From NCBI GenBank assembly GCA_025517525.1, contig JAOPJZ010000006.1, forward strand, positions 1 through 64,000: 64,000 nucleotides of DNA, written 5' to 3'. The notes beneath the pieces are model-generated. The model made no database searches. It had not been told where the DNA came from and saw only the letters and a program-made list of their open reading frames with translations. How positions within the stretch are numbered: the first letter of the stretch is position 1; every line of letters starts with the position of its first letter. Both the position numbers and the translations under genes were made by a program. Source of the DNA: Natronosalvus hydrolyticus (GTDB lineage Archaea; Halobacteriota; Halobacteria; Halobacteriales; Natrialbaceae). This document shows, one piece after another, positions 1-7,384 of this stretch.

Positions 1-167
1 CCATACTTGTTTCACGCTCTCATGGGCTATAGCAGAATTTCCATCGAGTCAGCACGACGCTATGAACCTCATCTGAACCTGACAGAACGCTCGCTGGTCA
101 ACAAGCAGCCGCATGTATCGACTTATTCCCTGCATACGTAGTTGAAATCAACTCTGCGGGAAGGATT

Positions 168-455
168 TTATGACACTCTCGTATCCGTATCCTCAAGGCC
201 GCCGCTCACGTCTCCCGGTTGCGTGTTCGAGCGAGTCAGCGAATACAGCGACTGTCTGGCGTCACGAAAACTGATCTCACGGTCGATGCTGTCGACGGAC
301 TCGAGTCGGTCGAGCGCGTGTCGAACGGTTCGGTCCGGCAACATCGTTTCAGCCGCTAGCTCCTGTTGAGTCATCCGGTCGTGGTGCTCGAGCACGAAAT
401 ACACGAGTTTCGCACTCGGTGGGAGGTCGCGAATCGAAGCACGTGCCTCTGACAT
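168..455 (-). CDS. Small winged-helix (MarR-like) transcriptional regulator
   Basis: A 95-residue protein. Residues about 10-70 read as a winged helix-turn-helix: an opening LPPSAKLVYFVLE helix, then MTQQELAAETMLPDRTVRHALDRLE as recognition region, and a wing ending in ARQSLYSL. Small MarR-like proteins of this pattern are widespread in haloarchaea and probably bind DNA as dimers; their targets are mostly unknown. The C-terminal 20 residues are polar and acidic. It stands alone on the minus strand, with no gene before it in the first 167 bases and the HD-domain gene beyond its upstream side. The family assignment is good; any specific target would be a guess. Confidence 0.8.
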   Translation of the reverse strand: MSEARASIRDLPPSAKLVYFVLEHHDRMTQQELAAETMLPDRTVRHALDRLESVDSIDREISFRDARQSLYSLTRSNTQPGDVSGGLEDTDTRVS

Positions 456-610
456 GCCATCCCTTCACGGAAAGCGATACTATCCATTGCGCGGTCTGGC
501 ATGGACGGGCCACAGCCGGTGTTGGCAAGCGCCGCTATCCGGGTCTGGCGAACACAATCGAGATATGGGGACTCTCGGGATCAGGCGAACCGTGATTTTC
601 ACCGCTCATC

Positions 611-644
611 CTGTCGTCTGTGAGTCACCCTGTCGTCTGTGAGT
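611..644. repeat. 15-bp tandem duplication at the 3' end of the HD gene
   Basis: The 15-mer CTGTCGTCTGTGAGT occurs at 611-625 and again at 630-644, a 19-bp period. The stop codon of the minus-strand HD-domain gene (625-627) falls between the two copies, so the duplication fixes the last residues (SQTTG) of that protein. It looks like a local slippage duplication. Confidence 0.8.
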
Positions 645-1218
645 ATTCGTCGACCCATTCTTTCAACGTAATCCCCATCGTAGCCTGGGTAATCGCGTTC
701 GAACTCGCCGAGTTTGCACTCTTGACCAGTTCGGCCTCGAGCGTTCGCGTCGGCACCTCGCCCAGGAAGTGTGGTATCGCCCGCTGAACCGCGAGCGGAC
801 AGCCTACCTCGTGGGCCAACGCATAGCCCGAGATCGAGTGTGGAATCTCCTCGCTACAGTAGGTCGGATCCGGGTCAACGAGCGACTCGTCGACGAAGTC
901 GACGTACTCGTAACACTTCCCGACGTCGTGGAGCAAACACGCTCCAATCAGCACGTCTTCGTCCGGATCTGCGCCGTGAAAATCGCACTGGATGGCCGCC
1001 GACTCGAGGGCGATTTTCGTCGTTCCGCGGACGTGCTCGACGTTGCCGACCTCGTGAATGTTCCAGGCGTAGGGGACGTCCTGAATCGTTCGCCAGCCAC
1101 CACGTTCGAGGCCGAGCACCCACGCCTCGACGACCTGGTGGCGGAGTTGCTCGTCATCGATACTTTCGAGTTCGGGAAACGCCTCTCGGACCTGCGTTTC
1201 ATAATCCATGGTACCCAT
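625..1218 (-). CDS. HD-domain phosphohydrolase
   Basis: A 197-residue soluble protein with the HD metal-dependent phosphohydrolase core: a first histidine near residue 62 (EHVRG), the HD doublet at about 97-98 in CLLHDVGKC, and later conserved His positions around HSISGYALAHEVG. HD proteins of this size often hydrolyse nucleotides or phosphoesters; the substrate is unknown. Its ATG overlaps the TGA of the EthD-repeat gene (ATGA at 1215-1218 on the minus strand), so the two are probably co-translated. A second in-frame ATG three codons downstream is possible. The final residues are set by a short tandem duplication. Confidence 0.85.
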   Translation of the reverse strand: MGTMDYETQVREAFPELESIDDEQLRHQVVEAWVLGLERGGWRTIQDVPYAWNIHEVGNVEHVRGTTKIALESAAIQCDFHGADPDEDVLIGACLLHDVGKCYEYVDFVDESLVDPDPTYCSEEIPHSISGYALAHEVGCPLAVQRAIPHFLGEVPTRTLEAELVKSANSASSNAITQATMGITLKEWVDEYSQTTG

Positions 1219-1943
1219 CAGTTCTCGCTCGTTCGGTCGACCTGCAGCGTCTCCTGGCCGATAAACCGTGGCCGGTCTTCGATCGCGAGGAAGTTATCGA
1301 CGTCCTCGCGGGCCTCCTTTGCCTTCCCACGGTCCGGATCGTAATCTCGAGAGCCTTCACTGCCCAGTGCGTCGTACAGGGCATCGAGGTCCTCGAAGTA
1401 GAGTTCGGCGACGCCGTCGAACTCGGCGTTCTCGGGATCGGCAGGCAGGACCGTCGCATACCGGACGACGCCTTCGATTTCGCGGGCGATCGGCGTGTGG
1501 TTCTCTTGCCAGTACTCGACGAACTCCTCGTGGCTCATCCCGTCCTGCCGGACCAGGAACGCCGAATGTTTGTACAACCCAGTCGTATCGCCGTCGGTTT
1601 CGTCTTTCTGGACGATTTCCTCGCCGATGAACCGTGGTCGGCCCTCGAGGTCGAGGAAGTTGTCGACGTCAGCACGTGCCTCGGCCGCTACCTCTTTGGT
1701 CGGATCGTAATCCCGTGACCCAGAACTGCCGAGGGCGTCGTGTAAGTCCTCGAGCGTTTCGAAGTAGAGTTCGGCGAGGCCATCGAACTCGGCGTGTTCG
1801 GGTTCGGTCGGGATCACCGTCTGGTAGCGTACCACACCTTCGATGTCTCGAGCGATCGGCGTGTGGTTGTGTTGCCAGTAGTCGACGAACTCCTCGTGGC
1901 TCATCCCGTCCTTTCGCACCAGCAGGGCGACATGCTTGTACAT
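1218..1943 (-). CDS. Tandem EthD-domain protein
   Basis: A 241-residue protein made of two similar EthD-like (dimeric alpha-beta barrel) units, about residues 1-110 and 120-230. Each carries MSHEEFV(D/E)YW, NHTPIAR(D/E)IEGVVRY, an AEFDG(L/V)AELYFE stretch, GSRDYDP and RPRFIG(E/Q)E. EthD domains are usually single and dimerise; this gene seems to encode the dimer in one chain. Members are linked to breakdown of ethers, phenolics or alkyl compounds, but the reaction here is unknown. I start it at the ATG at 1941-1943 because MYKHVALLVRKDG mirrors the start of the second repeat (LYKHSAFLVRQDG). It lies immediately upstream of the overlapping HD gene. Confidence 0.85.
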   Translation of the reverse strand: MYKHVALLVRKDGMSHEEFVDYWQHNHTPIARDIEGVVRYQTVIPTEPEHAEFDGLAELYFETLEDLHDALGSSGSRDYDPTKEVAAEARADVDNFLDLEGRPRFIGEEIVQKDETDGDTTGLYKHSAFLVRQDGMSHEEFVEYWQENHTPIAREIEGVVRYATVLPADPENAEFDGVAELYFEDLDALYDALGSEGSRDYDPDRGKAKEAREDVDNFLAIEDRPRFIGQETLQVDRTSEN

Positions 1944-2059
1944 ACGTCTCGAGGGTCGGTATGTGAGTGCAAAAAAGGTGAGGAATTCCTGTCGCTCGAG
2001 TGTGAACACTGGTGTTCAGGTGTGGCTGACAGTGCGTCGTGGCGCTGTCGGTGTCGAAC

Positions 2060-2155
2060 CATCTGACGGACAGATGGCGGGGCCCCAGCCGTTATAATAT
2101 TTAATATATAGTAAATTAATATATTATTTGTAGTATATACTACCATATCCGTACC
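2060..2155. promoter_or_regulatory. AT-rich divergent control region with dyads
   Basis: Between the divergent EthD and cyclase genes, 2090-2155 is almost pure A+T in an otherwise GC-rich window. It contains a perfect 14-bp palindrome GTAGTATATACTAC (2130-2143), an 8-bp inverted repeat TAATATAT/ATATATTA (2102-2109 and 2119-2126), and next to it a 7-bp stem CCATCTG/CAGATGG (2060-2066, 2072-2078). These could be TATA boxes plus operator sites for the two genes. No transcription start can be placed from sequence alone. Confidence 0.5.
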
Positions 2156-2217
2156 AACTGACCCTACAGGGAGAGAAAAAGCACAATGTTCAATCCGGAC
2201 TCGAATCGAGACTACGC

Positions 2218-2910
2218 ATGACGCTGTACGATCTGTCACATCCGCTCGAAACGGGGATGCCAGTCTACCCCGGCTCACCACCGGTCGAAATTGGCCGGAC
2301 AGCCACCATCGAATCGGACGGGTACGCGACCTCGAGGCTCGAACTGTCCTCACACACTGGGACGCACATGGACGCCCCCGCGCACATGCGACCGGATGGG
2401 AATACGATCGATACGGTGGACCTCGAGCGCTTTCGCTTTCGAGCCGTCGTCGCGGACTGTCGAACACTCGAGCCGAGAACACCGATCGACGAGAATCGAT
2501 TGACCGGGGCGGTGACGGTATCCGAAAAGACCCTCGAGACAGCGTCCTTGCTTCTCTGTTACACTGGCTGGGCGGAGTACTGGGGCACCGATCGGTACTT
2601 CGACCACCCGTATCTGACCGCAGACGCCGGAGAATGGCTCGTTGAACACGACCTCAATCTCGGCATCGATGCATTGAACGTCGACCCCACGCCGGGAGCG
2701 GACGATGACGATCCAGATGCAAAGTATGATGGAGCCGCCACGTACCCGTTTCACCACACCATGTTCGCGGCGGATCGGGTCCTCCTCGAGAACCTTCGTG
2801 GACTCCACGCGCTCCCAACTGACACCGTTTTCGAATTGCTGGCGTTCCCGCTTGCGGTAGCTGACGGTGATGGGTCCCCGGTTCGAGCCGTTGCTGTCGT
2901 CGAAGAATAG
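2218..2910 (+). CDS. Cyclase-family (kynurenine formamidase-like) metal hydrolase
   Basis: A 230-residue protein of the cyclase/kynurenine formamidase superfamily (PF04199). It opens with YDLSHPLETGMPVYPG, and the diagnostic motif SSHTGTHMDAPAH supplies the metal ligands (H46, H50, D52, H56). Members hydrolyse aryl formamides or related cyclic amides; the substrate here is not readable. It begins with an ATG after the AT-rich region, about 75 bp from the 14-bp palindrome. Its stop codon TAG lies inside the first copy of the 80-bp palindromic repeat (2907-2986). It is divergent from the EthD-HD pair, which might point to a shared catabolic role (inference only). Confidence 0.88.
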   Translation: MTLYDLSHPLETGMPVYPGSPPVEIGRTATIESDGYATSRLELSSHTGTHMDAPAHMRPDGNTIDTVDLERFRFRAVVADCRTLEPRTPIDENRLTGAVTVSEKTLETASLLLCYTGWAEYWGTDRYFDHPYLTADAGEWLVEHDLNLGIDALNVDPTPGADDDDPDAKYDGAATYPFHHTMFAADRVLLENLRGLHALPTDTVFELLAFPLAVADGDGSPVRAVAVVEE

Positions 2911-2986
2911 TGAGCATTCGAAGTTCTGGCTCACTCGGGCGGTACCGTCGTCACTCGAGCGTCTCGATGACCCCAAGACTCGAGCA
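2907..2986. repeat. 80-bp palindromic repeat, copy A (degenerate)
   Basis: By ungapped hand alignment it matches the reverse complement of copy B (4907-4986) at about 53 of 80 positions, with the best match in the core CACTCGrGC-GGTACCGTC-TCACTCGAG. It starts at the ATAG that holds the TAG stop codon of the cyclase gene. Confidence 0.65.
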
Positions 2987-3088
2987 GGCGTCCCCATCCA
3001 GAAATCTCCCTCAGAGGGGCAAGTTCCCGATCGTTGCCTCACCGTTTCTCAGAACGTTTTTGCGCCGGTCGACCCAACTGGTTGACGA

Positions 3089-3436
3089 ATGGTTCTCGCC
3101 ACGTCGCCACTCGTCGCTCTCGGTGGCCTCATTGTGATTGGAGTGCTGAGTGCGCTCGTCTACTGGGACGCACAGCGAGTCGGGTTCGACCGTCCCCGAC
3201 TCTGGGCCGGAATCGTCGCCGGTTCGACGGGAATTGGCCTCGCGTTACACGTTTTCGTCGGCACCGTGCCGATTCCGGGGCTGCTCGTGATCGTTCTCGC
3301 GGGAATCGTGTTTTACCTGTTCGAACGAGACGACGTGGTACGCGGGGACGAACCGGCAGACCCGCACGAGCTTCCGGGTGGGCCGCCGGTCGATGAACGA
3401 CGTGGTGACGATGGATCTGAGGAAGACTCCAGATAA
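3089..3436 (+). CDS. Small membrane protein of unknown function
   Basis: A 115-residue protein with three predicted hydrophobic segments (about residues 5-26, 40-58, 63-77) and a strongly charged C-terminal tail rich in Asp, Glu, Arg and Gly. The topology suggests a small integral membrane protein with a cytoplasmic acidic tail. I do not recognise a family. The ATG is preceded by the sequence GGTTGACGA. No operon partner is evident: msrA follows after 134 bp. Confidence 0.65.
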   Translation: MVLATSPLVALGGLIVIGVLSALVYWDAQRVGFDRPRLWAGIVAGSTGIGLALHVFVGTVPIPGLLVIVLAGIVFYLFERDDVVRGDEPADPHELPGGPPVDERRGDDGSEEDSR

Positions 3437-3570
3437 TCACAGCCCGTACGGGGACTTCGAGAGGAACGCTGTCTCGAACGATCGACCGTCACGAACTCTA
3501 TCTCCAAACCGAACTCGTTCGCGAGGTCGTCGTCCGTCACCTCTTTGCCCATCAGTCACGTACACCGTAT

Positions 3571-4110
3571 ATGGAACAAGCGACGCTCGGTGGCGGTTGT
3601 TTCTGGTGTATCGAGGCTGCGTTCAAAGAACTCGAAGGGATCGAGGGGGCCACCTCTGGGTACGCTGGCGGCCACGTCGAAAACCCGAGCTATGAGGCGG
3701 TCTGTCGCGGTGAAACCGGCCACGCTGAAGTCGTCCAGCTCGAGTACGACCCGGACGTGATCAGCTACGGTGATATCCTCGAGGTGTTCTTTACGATTCA
3801 CGACCCGACGCAGGTGAACCGCCAGGGCCCGGACGTCGGCACCCAGTACCGCTCGGCCATCTACACCCACAATGACCGCCAACTGGAACTCGCGATGGCG
3901 TTCATCGAGGAACTCGAGGACGCGGGAAGCTACGACGACGATATCGCCACGGAAGTCGAACCCCTCGAGACGTTTTACGAAGCCGAAGGTTACCACCAGG
4001 ACTACTTCGAGAAGAATCCGACGGATGCGTACTGTCGTATGCACGCGGCCCCGAAAATCGACAAAGTTCGCGAGCAGTTCGACGAGCGCGTCTCGAGTCC
4101 TTCGAGGTAG
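3571..4110 (+). CDS. msrA: Peptide-methionine (S)-S-oxide reductase MsrA
   Basis: A 179-residue cytosolic repair enzyme that reduces methionine-S-sulfoxide in proteins and free amino acid. The signature GGCFWC is near the N-terminus, with the catalytic Cys at residue 10 and a second Cys at 13. Other family blocks are GYAGGHVENPSYE, GHAEVVQLEYDP, FFTIHDPTQVNRQGPDVGTQYRS and the C-terminal EGYHQDYF. Length is normal for the family. The start is the only ATG giving the usual spacing to GCFWC. Confidence 0.97.
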   Translation: MEQATLGGGCFWCIEAAFKELEGIEGATSGYAGGHVENPSYEAVCRGETGHAEVVQLEYDPDVISYGDILEVFFTIHDPTQVNRQGPDVGTQYRSAIYTHNDRQLELAMAFIEELEDAGSYDDDIATEVEPLETFYEAEGYHQDYFEKNPTDAYCRMHAAPKIDKVREQFDERVSSPSR

Positions 4111-4145
4111 GTTGATTCATAGACCACTGACCCACATACCCAGAT

Positions 4146-4907
4146 ATGGACGACCGGACAAACATCGACGACACCAACGAAAACGAGTCGCCCTCTGATG
4201 GGAGCGAAGACGGAAACGAGACGAAAGACGAGTCTCGAGCCGCGGCCCTCGAACGGACGCCGGGGAAGGGGAAGACACCCGAGGCACAGCCAATCACGCC
4301 CGCGGCCCCCGACGAGTTCGGCCTCGTGCAGGTCTGGTGGGGAGATGGCAAGGGAAAGACGACCGCGGCGATGGGAATGGGCCTCCGCGCTGCCGGAAAC
4401 GGCTATCGCGTCCACATGCTTCAGTTCATGAAAGGCGGGGCCTCGAGCGTCGAAGCCGTTCGCGGAGAGTACAACGCTATCGCCGCCTTGCCGGGCTTCA
4501 GTTACGAAAACCTTGGCCACTACGGCTGGCACGGCATGGCCGACGAGAGCGACGAAGCCGATCACGAACGGCAAGCCCAGGTTGGGCTCGAGCGAGCCAG
4601 AGAACTGGTTTCGGCAGCCGCGGACGCGGACCTTACGGAGCCGCTCGACCTCGATGGAGACGCCGACGATGGCGTCCACATGCTGATTCTCGATGAGATT
4701 CTGTATGCAGCAGATATGGGGCTGCTCGAGTCGTCAGACGTGCTCTCGGTGATCGACGCGAAACCCGACAATCTGGAACTCGTATTGACTGGCAGCCACG
4801 CCGAACCGACGTATCTGCTCGAGGTTGCAGACCTCGTCACGAACGTGGCCAAACAACGGCATCCGATCGATGCCGGGCAGCGAGCTAGGCGGGGAACCGA
4901 GTACTGA
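4146..4907 (+). CDS. cobO: Cob(I)yrinic acid a,c-diamide adenosyltransferase (CobO/BtuR type)
   Basis: A 253-residue P-loop enzyme that transfers the adenosyl group of ATP to the corrinoid cobalt in adenosylcobalamin synthesis or salvage. The P-loop GDGKGKTTAAMG is at about 66-77, followed by GYRVHMLQFMKGG, and later a Walker B-like HMLILDEILYA and ELVLTGSHAEP. Residues 1-58 form an acidic, low-complexity extension typical of haloarchaeal homologues. The gene sits about 3.8 kb before cbiP, another corrinoid gene, with an ABC transporter between them. Its TGA abuts copy B of the 80-bp palindromic repeat. Confidence 0.93.
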   Translation: MDDRTNIDDTNENESPSDGSEDGNETKDESRAAALERTPGKGKTPEAQPITPAAPDEFGLVQVWWGDGKGKTTAAMGMGLRAAGNGYRVHMLQFMKGGASSVEAVRGEYNAIAALPGFSYENLGHYGWHGMADESDEADHERQAQVGLERARELVSAAADADLTEPLDLDGDADDGVHMLILDEILYAADMGLLESSDVLSVIDAKPDNLELVLTGSHAEPTYLLEVADLVTNVAKQRHPIDAGQRARRGTEY

Positions 4908-4986
4908 TAGCGATTCGTGGAACTATCGAGCCACTCGAGTGGAGACGGTACAGCTCGAGTGACTCAGGACGTTCACGAATCGCTAT
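4907..4986. repeat. 80-bp palindromic repeat, copy B
   Basis: It is bounded by a perfect 13-bp terminal inverted repeat ATAGCGATTCGTG (4907-4919) / CACGAATCGCTAT (4974-4986), with internal palindromes such as CCACTCGAGTGG. The first base is the last base of the cobO stop codon. It is inverted relative to copy C and matches it at about 66 of 80 positions without gaps. Confidence 0.85.
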
Positions 4987-5129
4987 CACTCGAGGGCAGC
5001 CGGAGGATTCAAAGGGAACACTTCCCCTCGAGATTGCCACGACTGTCGGTGTACCCCTTCCAGCCTGTCTGTTTGAGACAACCTGGACAGTACAGTTATA
5101 TCATATTCACCGCAAGGAGAATCCAATCA

Positions 5130-5897
5130 ATGTCCGTCCTCCGTGTCTCTGGACTCGAGAAATCGTTTGGCTCGGTCCAGGCGCTCTCGGGAATGACGTT
5201 CGAGGTCGCTGCAGGGGAGCTATTCGGCTTTCTGGGCCCCAACGGGGCCGGTAAAACAACGACTATCGCACTGGTGACCGGGCAGCTGGTTCCCGATAGT
5301 GGTGAAATCTCGGTTCTCGGCGTCGATCCGACGGAGGAGCCACTCGAGGCGCGTCGTCGCGTGGGTATCCTTCCTGAAAAGCAGTCTCCGCCGAGCTTTC
5401 TCACCCCTCGAGAGTACTTCGAGTTCGTGGGACAGATTCGGGGCCTCGAGCCGGAGACGCTCGCCGACCGGGTTGAGGAGTGGGTCGACCGACTCGGCTT
5501 TCGAGGGAAGTTAGACACCCTTCACACTGACCTCTCGCGGGGGCAGCAACAGAAGGTGATGATTACCCAGGCGTTTCTCCACGAGCCAAAACTGGTCTGC
5601 ATCGACGAACCACTGGCAAACCTCGATCCAATCGTCCAGGAGCAGGTGAAGTCGTTTTTGCAGGCCTACTGTGCCGACGGAAACACGATTTTCGTCTCGA
5701 CACACAACATCGAGGTGGCCGAGTCGATCTGTACGCGGGTCGGTATCGTCGCCGATGGGACCTGCCTCACCGTGGAAACGCTCCCGCTTGCCGATGGCAG
5801 TTCGCTTCGAGACCGATTTATCGATACCGTGTCGAACCAGGAGCCACGCGATATGCCACAGCGAGTCGAAACCGAAGACGCGCCAACGCCGGAGTGA
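5130..5897 (+). CDS. ABC transporter ATP-binding protein (ABC-2 type)
   Basis: A 255-residue nucleotide-binding subunit. Walker A is GPNGAGKTT, the signature is LSRGQQQKV, Walker B is LVCIDEPLANLDP, and the H-loop is STHNIEVAE. It couples ATP hydrolysis to the permease encoded next. I start at ATG 5130 because MSVLRVSGLEKSFG is the standard first beta strand of these proteins; the longer open frame upstream is repeat DNA. A TATA-like TTATATCATATT lies about 30 bp upstream. The next gene begins at the stop codon, so the pair is co-translated. The substrate is unknown; export is more likely than import because no binding protein is present. Confidence 0.92.
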   Translation: MSVLRVSGLEKSFGSVQALSGMTFEVAAGELFGFLGPNGAGKTTTIALVTGQLVPDSGEISVLGVDPTEEPLEARRRVGILPEKQSPPSFLTPREYFEFVGQIRGLEPETLADRVEEWVDRLGFRGKLDTLHTDLSRGQQQKVMITQAFLHEPKLVCIDEPLANLDPIVQEQVKSFLQAYCADGNTIFVSTHNIEVAESICTRVGIVADGTCLTVETLPLADGSSLRDRFIDTVSNQEPRDMPQRVETEDAPTPE

Positions 5898-5902
5898 TCG
5901 CG

Positions 5903-7330
5903 ATGGGGACCAGTCTCGACCGAACGCTGTTCCTCACGCTCTTTCGAGAGGAGTGGCGACTTCACACCCGCCTGTTCGGCGGCAGACGATTTCTCCTCTT
6001 CCCGCTGGTGATCGCGACACTGGTGGCCGTCGGGTCGTACGCCATGTCCGAAACGGGCTACTCGGCGGAGACGATTCGAACCGGCTTACACGTCGCCGTG
6101 CTCGCGTTCGGCCTCTACAGTGGCTCGGCGGCGTTCGTTGGATCGGATATGCTCGAGAACATCTTCGGCGAGATAACCCCCGTCCTTGGCACCTCGTCGA
6201 CGCTACCGATTGCTCGGCGGCGATTGCTCGGCCACTTTCTGCTCAAAGACGTACTCTTCTATGCCGTCGTCTTCGTGTTACCGCTCTCGACTGCCGCCAT
6301 CGCGCTCGAGGGAATCGACGCGCTGGTCGCGTGGCGAGTGGTCACGACGTGGCTGTCGCTGAGTCTGGTGTTTTTGATTGGCGGAACCCTCACACTCACG
6401 CTGATCGCACTCGGGACTCGAGGCGTGTCAAAACGCTGGTTCGCCCTCGGTGGGCTGGTGGCGGGAACCGGGTTGCTGCACTTCGGCGTGGACGGCAGTC
6501 ACCTCTCGTGGCTGGTATTCGTCGACGGCCCAGTCTGGATTGGCGGCGGTGTCGCGGGGCTAACGGTGTTCGTCGCCCTCGGTGCACTCCGCCTGTACGA
6601 CCCGATGGCTGCCGGGAATACACGCTCAGTCTCGGGAGGCGCTACCTGGGTCGAACGCGTTCCTGGCTCGAGTGACCCGCTCGTGAGAAAGACACTGCTG
6701 GACCTGGCTCGCTCGAGTGGCGGCCTCTGGAAACCGATTGTCTCTGCAGTGATACTATTCGGGATGATCGTTGCACTCGAGACCATCGTGCGTAGCATCG
6801 TTGGCGTCGAACCGGCCCCGGGCATCTTTTTCGGCGGCATTCTCGGACTGACGGCGTTTACGACCTACAACTGGCTGACACAGTTCGATTCCGTCGAGTC
6901 GTATCTCGCCTACCCGGTCTCCGTCGAGGACGTATTTCGAGCGAAACGCGTGGCTTTCTATCTCGTCGGCGGCCCGACGATGTTCGCGCCGTATCTCGTT
7001 GCGGTCCGCTGGTACGGTGTGGGGCCGCTCGAGACCATCGTTGGGGCCCTCTTGCTCGGCGGTTTCTCGCTTTATTACTACGGTGTGACGGTTTCTATCG
7101 CCGGGTTCGATCCAAATGAGTTCCTGTTCGATGCGGTTCGATTCCTGGTATTTACCCTCGCTGTCGCCGTCGTTCTGGTTCCGGCACTCGTCGTCGGCTT
7201 CGTCTTTTCGCCGAGGAATCCGCAGGTCGTCGGGGGCCTCATTACGTCGGGCGTACTCGCCGGTACCATCGGTGTGTGGCTCGCGCTCCGTTCGGGGCCG
7301 CGATGGGCCGACCGGTATCGTCGTGGTTGA
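5903..7330 (+). CDS. ABC transporter permease, multi-spanning
   Basis: About 475 residues with roughly 12 hydrophobic membrane segments, a short cytoplasmic N-terminus (EEWRLHTRLFGGRR), and no hydrolytic domain. This is the transmembrane partner of the preceding ATPase. I prefer ATG 5903 because GGAG at 5890-5893 is correctly spaced for it; a GTG at 5894 overlapping the ATPase stop is the alternative. A central loop around residues 250-270 separates two halves. Similar ABC-2-like exporters in haloarchaea have unassigned substrates. It stands between two corrinoid genes, but a corrinoid substrate is not supported by the sequence. Confidence 0.85.
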   Translation: MGTSLDRTLFLTLFREEWRLHTRLFGGRRFLLFPLVIATLVAVGSYAMSETGYSAETIRTGLHVAVLAFGLYSGSAAFVGSDMLENIFGEITPVLGTSSTLPIARRRLLGHFLLKDVLFYAVVFVLPLSTAAIALEGIDALVAWRVVTTWLSLSLVFLIGGTLTLTLIALGTRGVSKRWFALGGLVAGTGLLHFGVDGSHLSWLVFVDGPVWIGGGVAGLTVFVALGALRLYDPMAAGNTRSVSGGATWVERVPGSSDPLVRKTLLDLARSSGGLWKPIVSAVILFGMIVALETIVRSIVGVEPAPGIFFGGILGLTAFTTYNWLTQFDSVESYLAYPVSVEDVFRAKRVAFYLVGGPTMFAPYLVAVRWYGVGPLETIVGALLLGGFSLYYYGVTVSIAGFDPNEFLFDAVRFLVFTLAVAVVLVPALVVGFVFSPRNPQVVGGLITSGVLAGTIGVWLALRSGPRWADRYRRG

Positions 7331-7384
7331 TCCCCCAGCAAACGCATTTATATTGAGGCGGTGAAGAACGACGGAGAGTGGTCC

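Noticed and set aside
769..1718. Long plus-strand ORFs of 191 and 315 aa
   Set aside because: They are antisense to the HD and EthD genes, Arg/Ser-rich and without domain motifs: GC-rich shadow frames.
3313..3552. 79-aa minus-strand ORF with a fairly gene-like start (MGKEVTDDDLANEFGLEIEF)
   Set aside because: It overlaps the 3' part of the plus-strand membrane protein gene, loses protein-like character after about 26 residues and has no family match I recognise.
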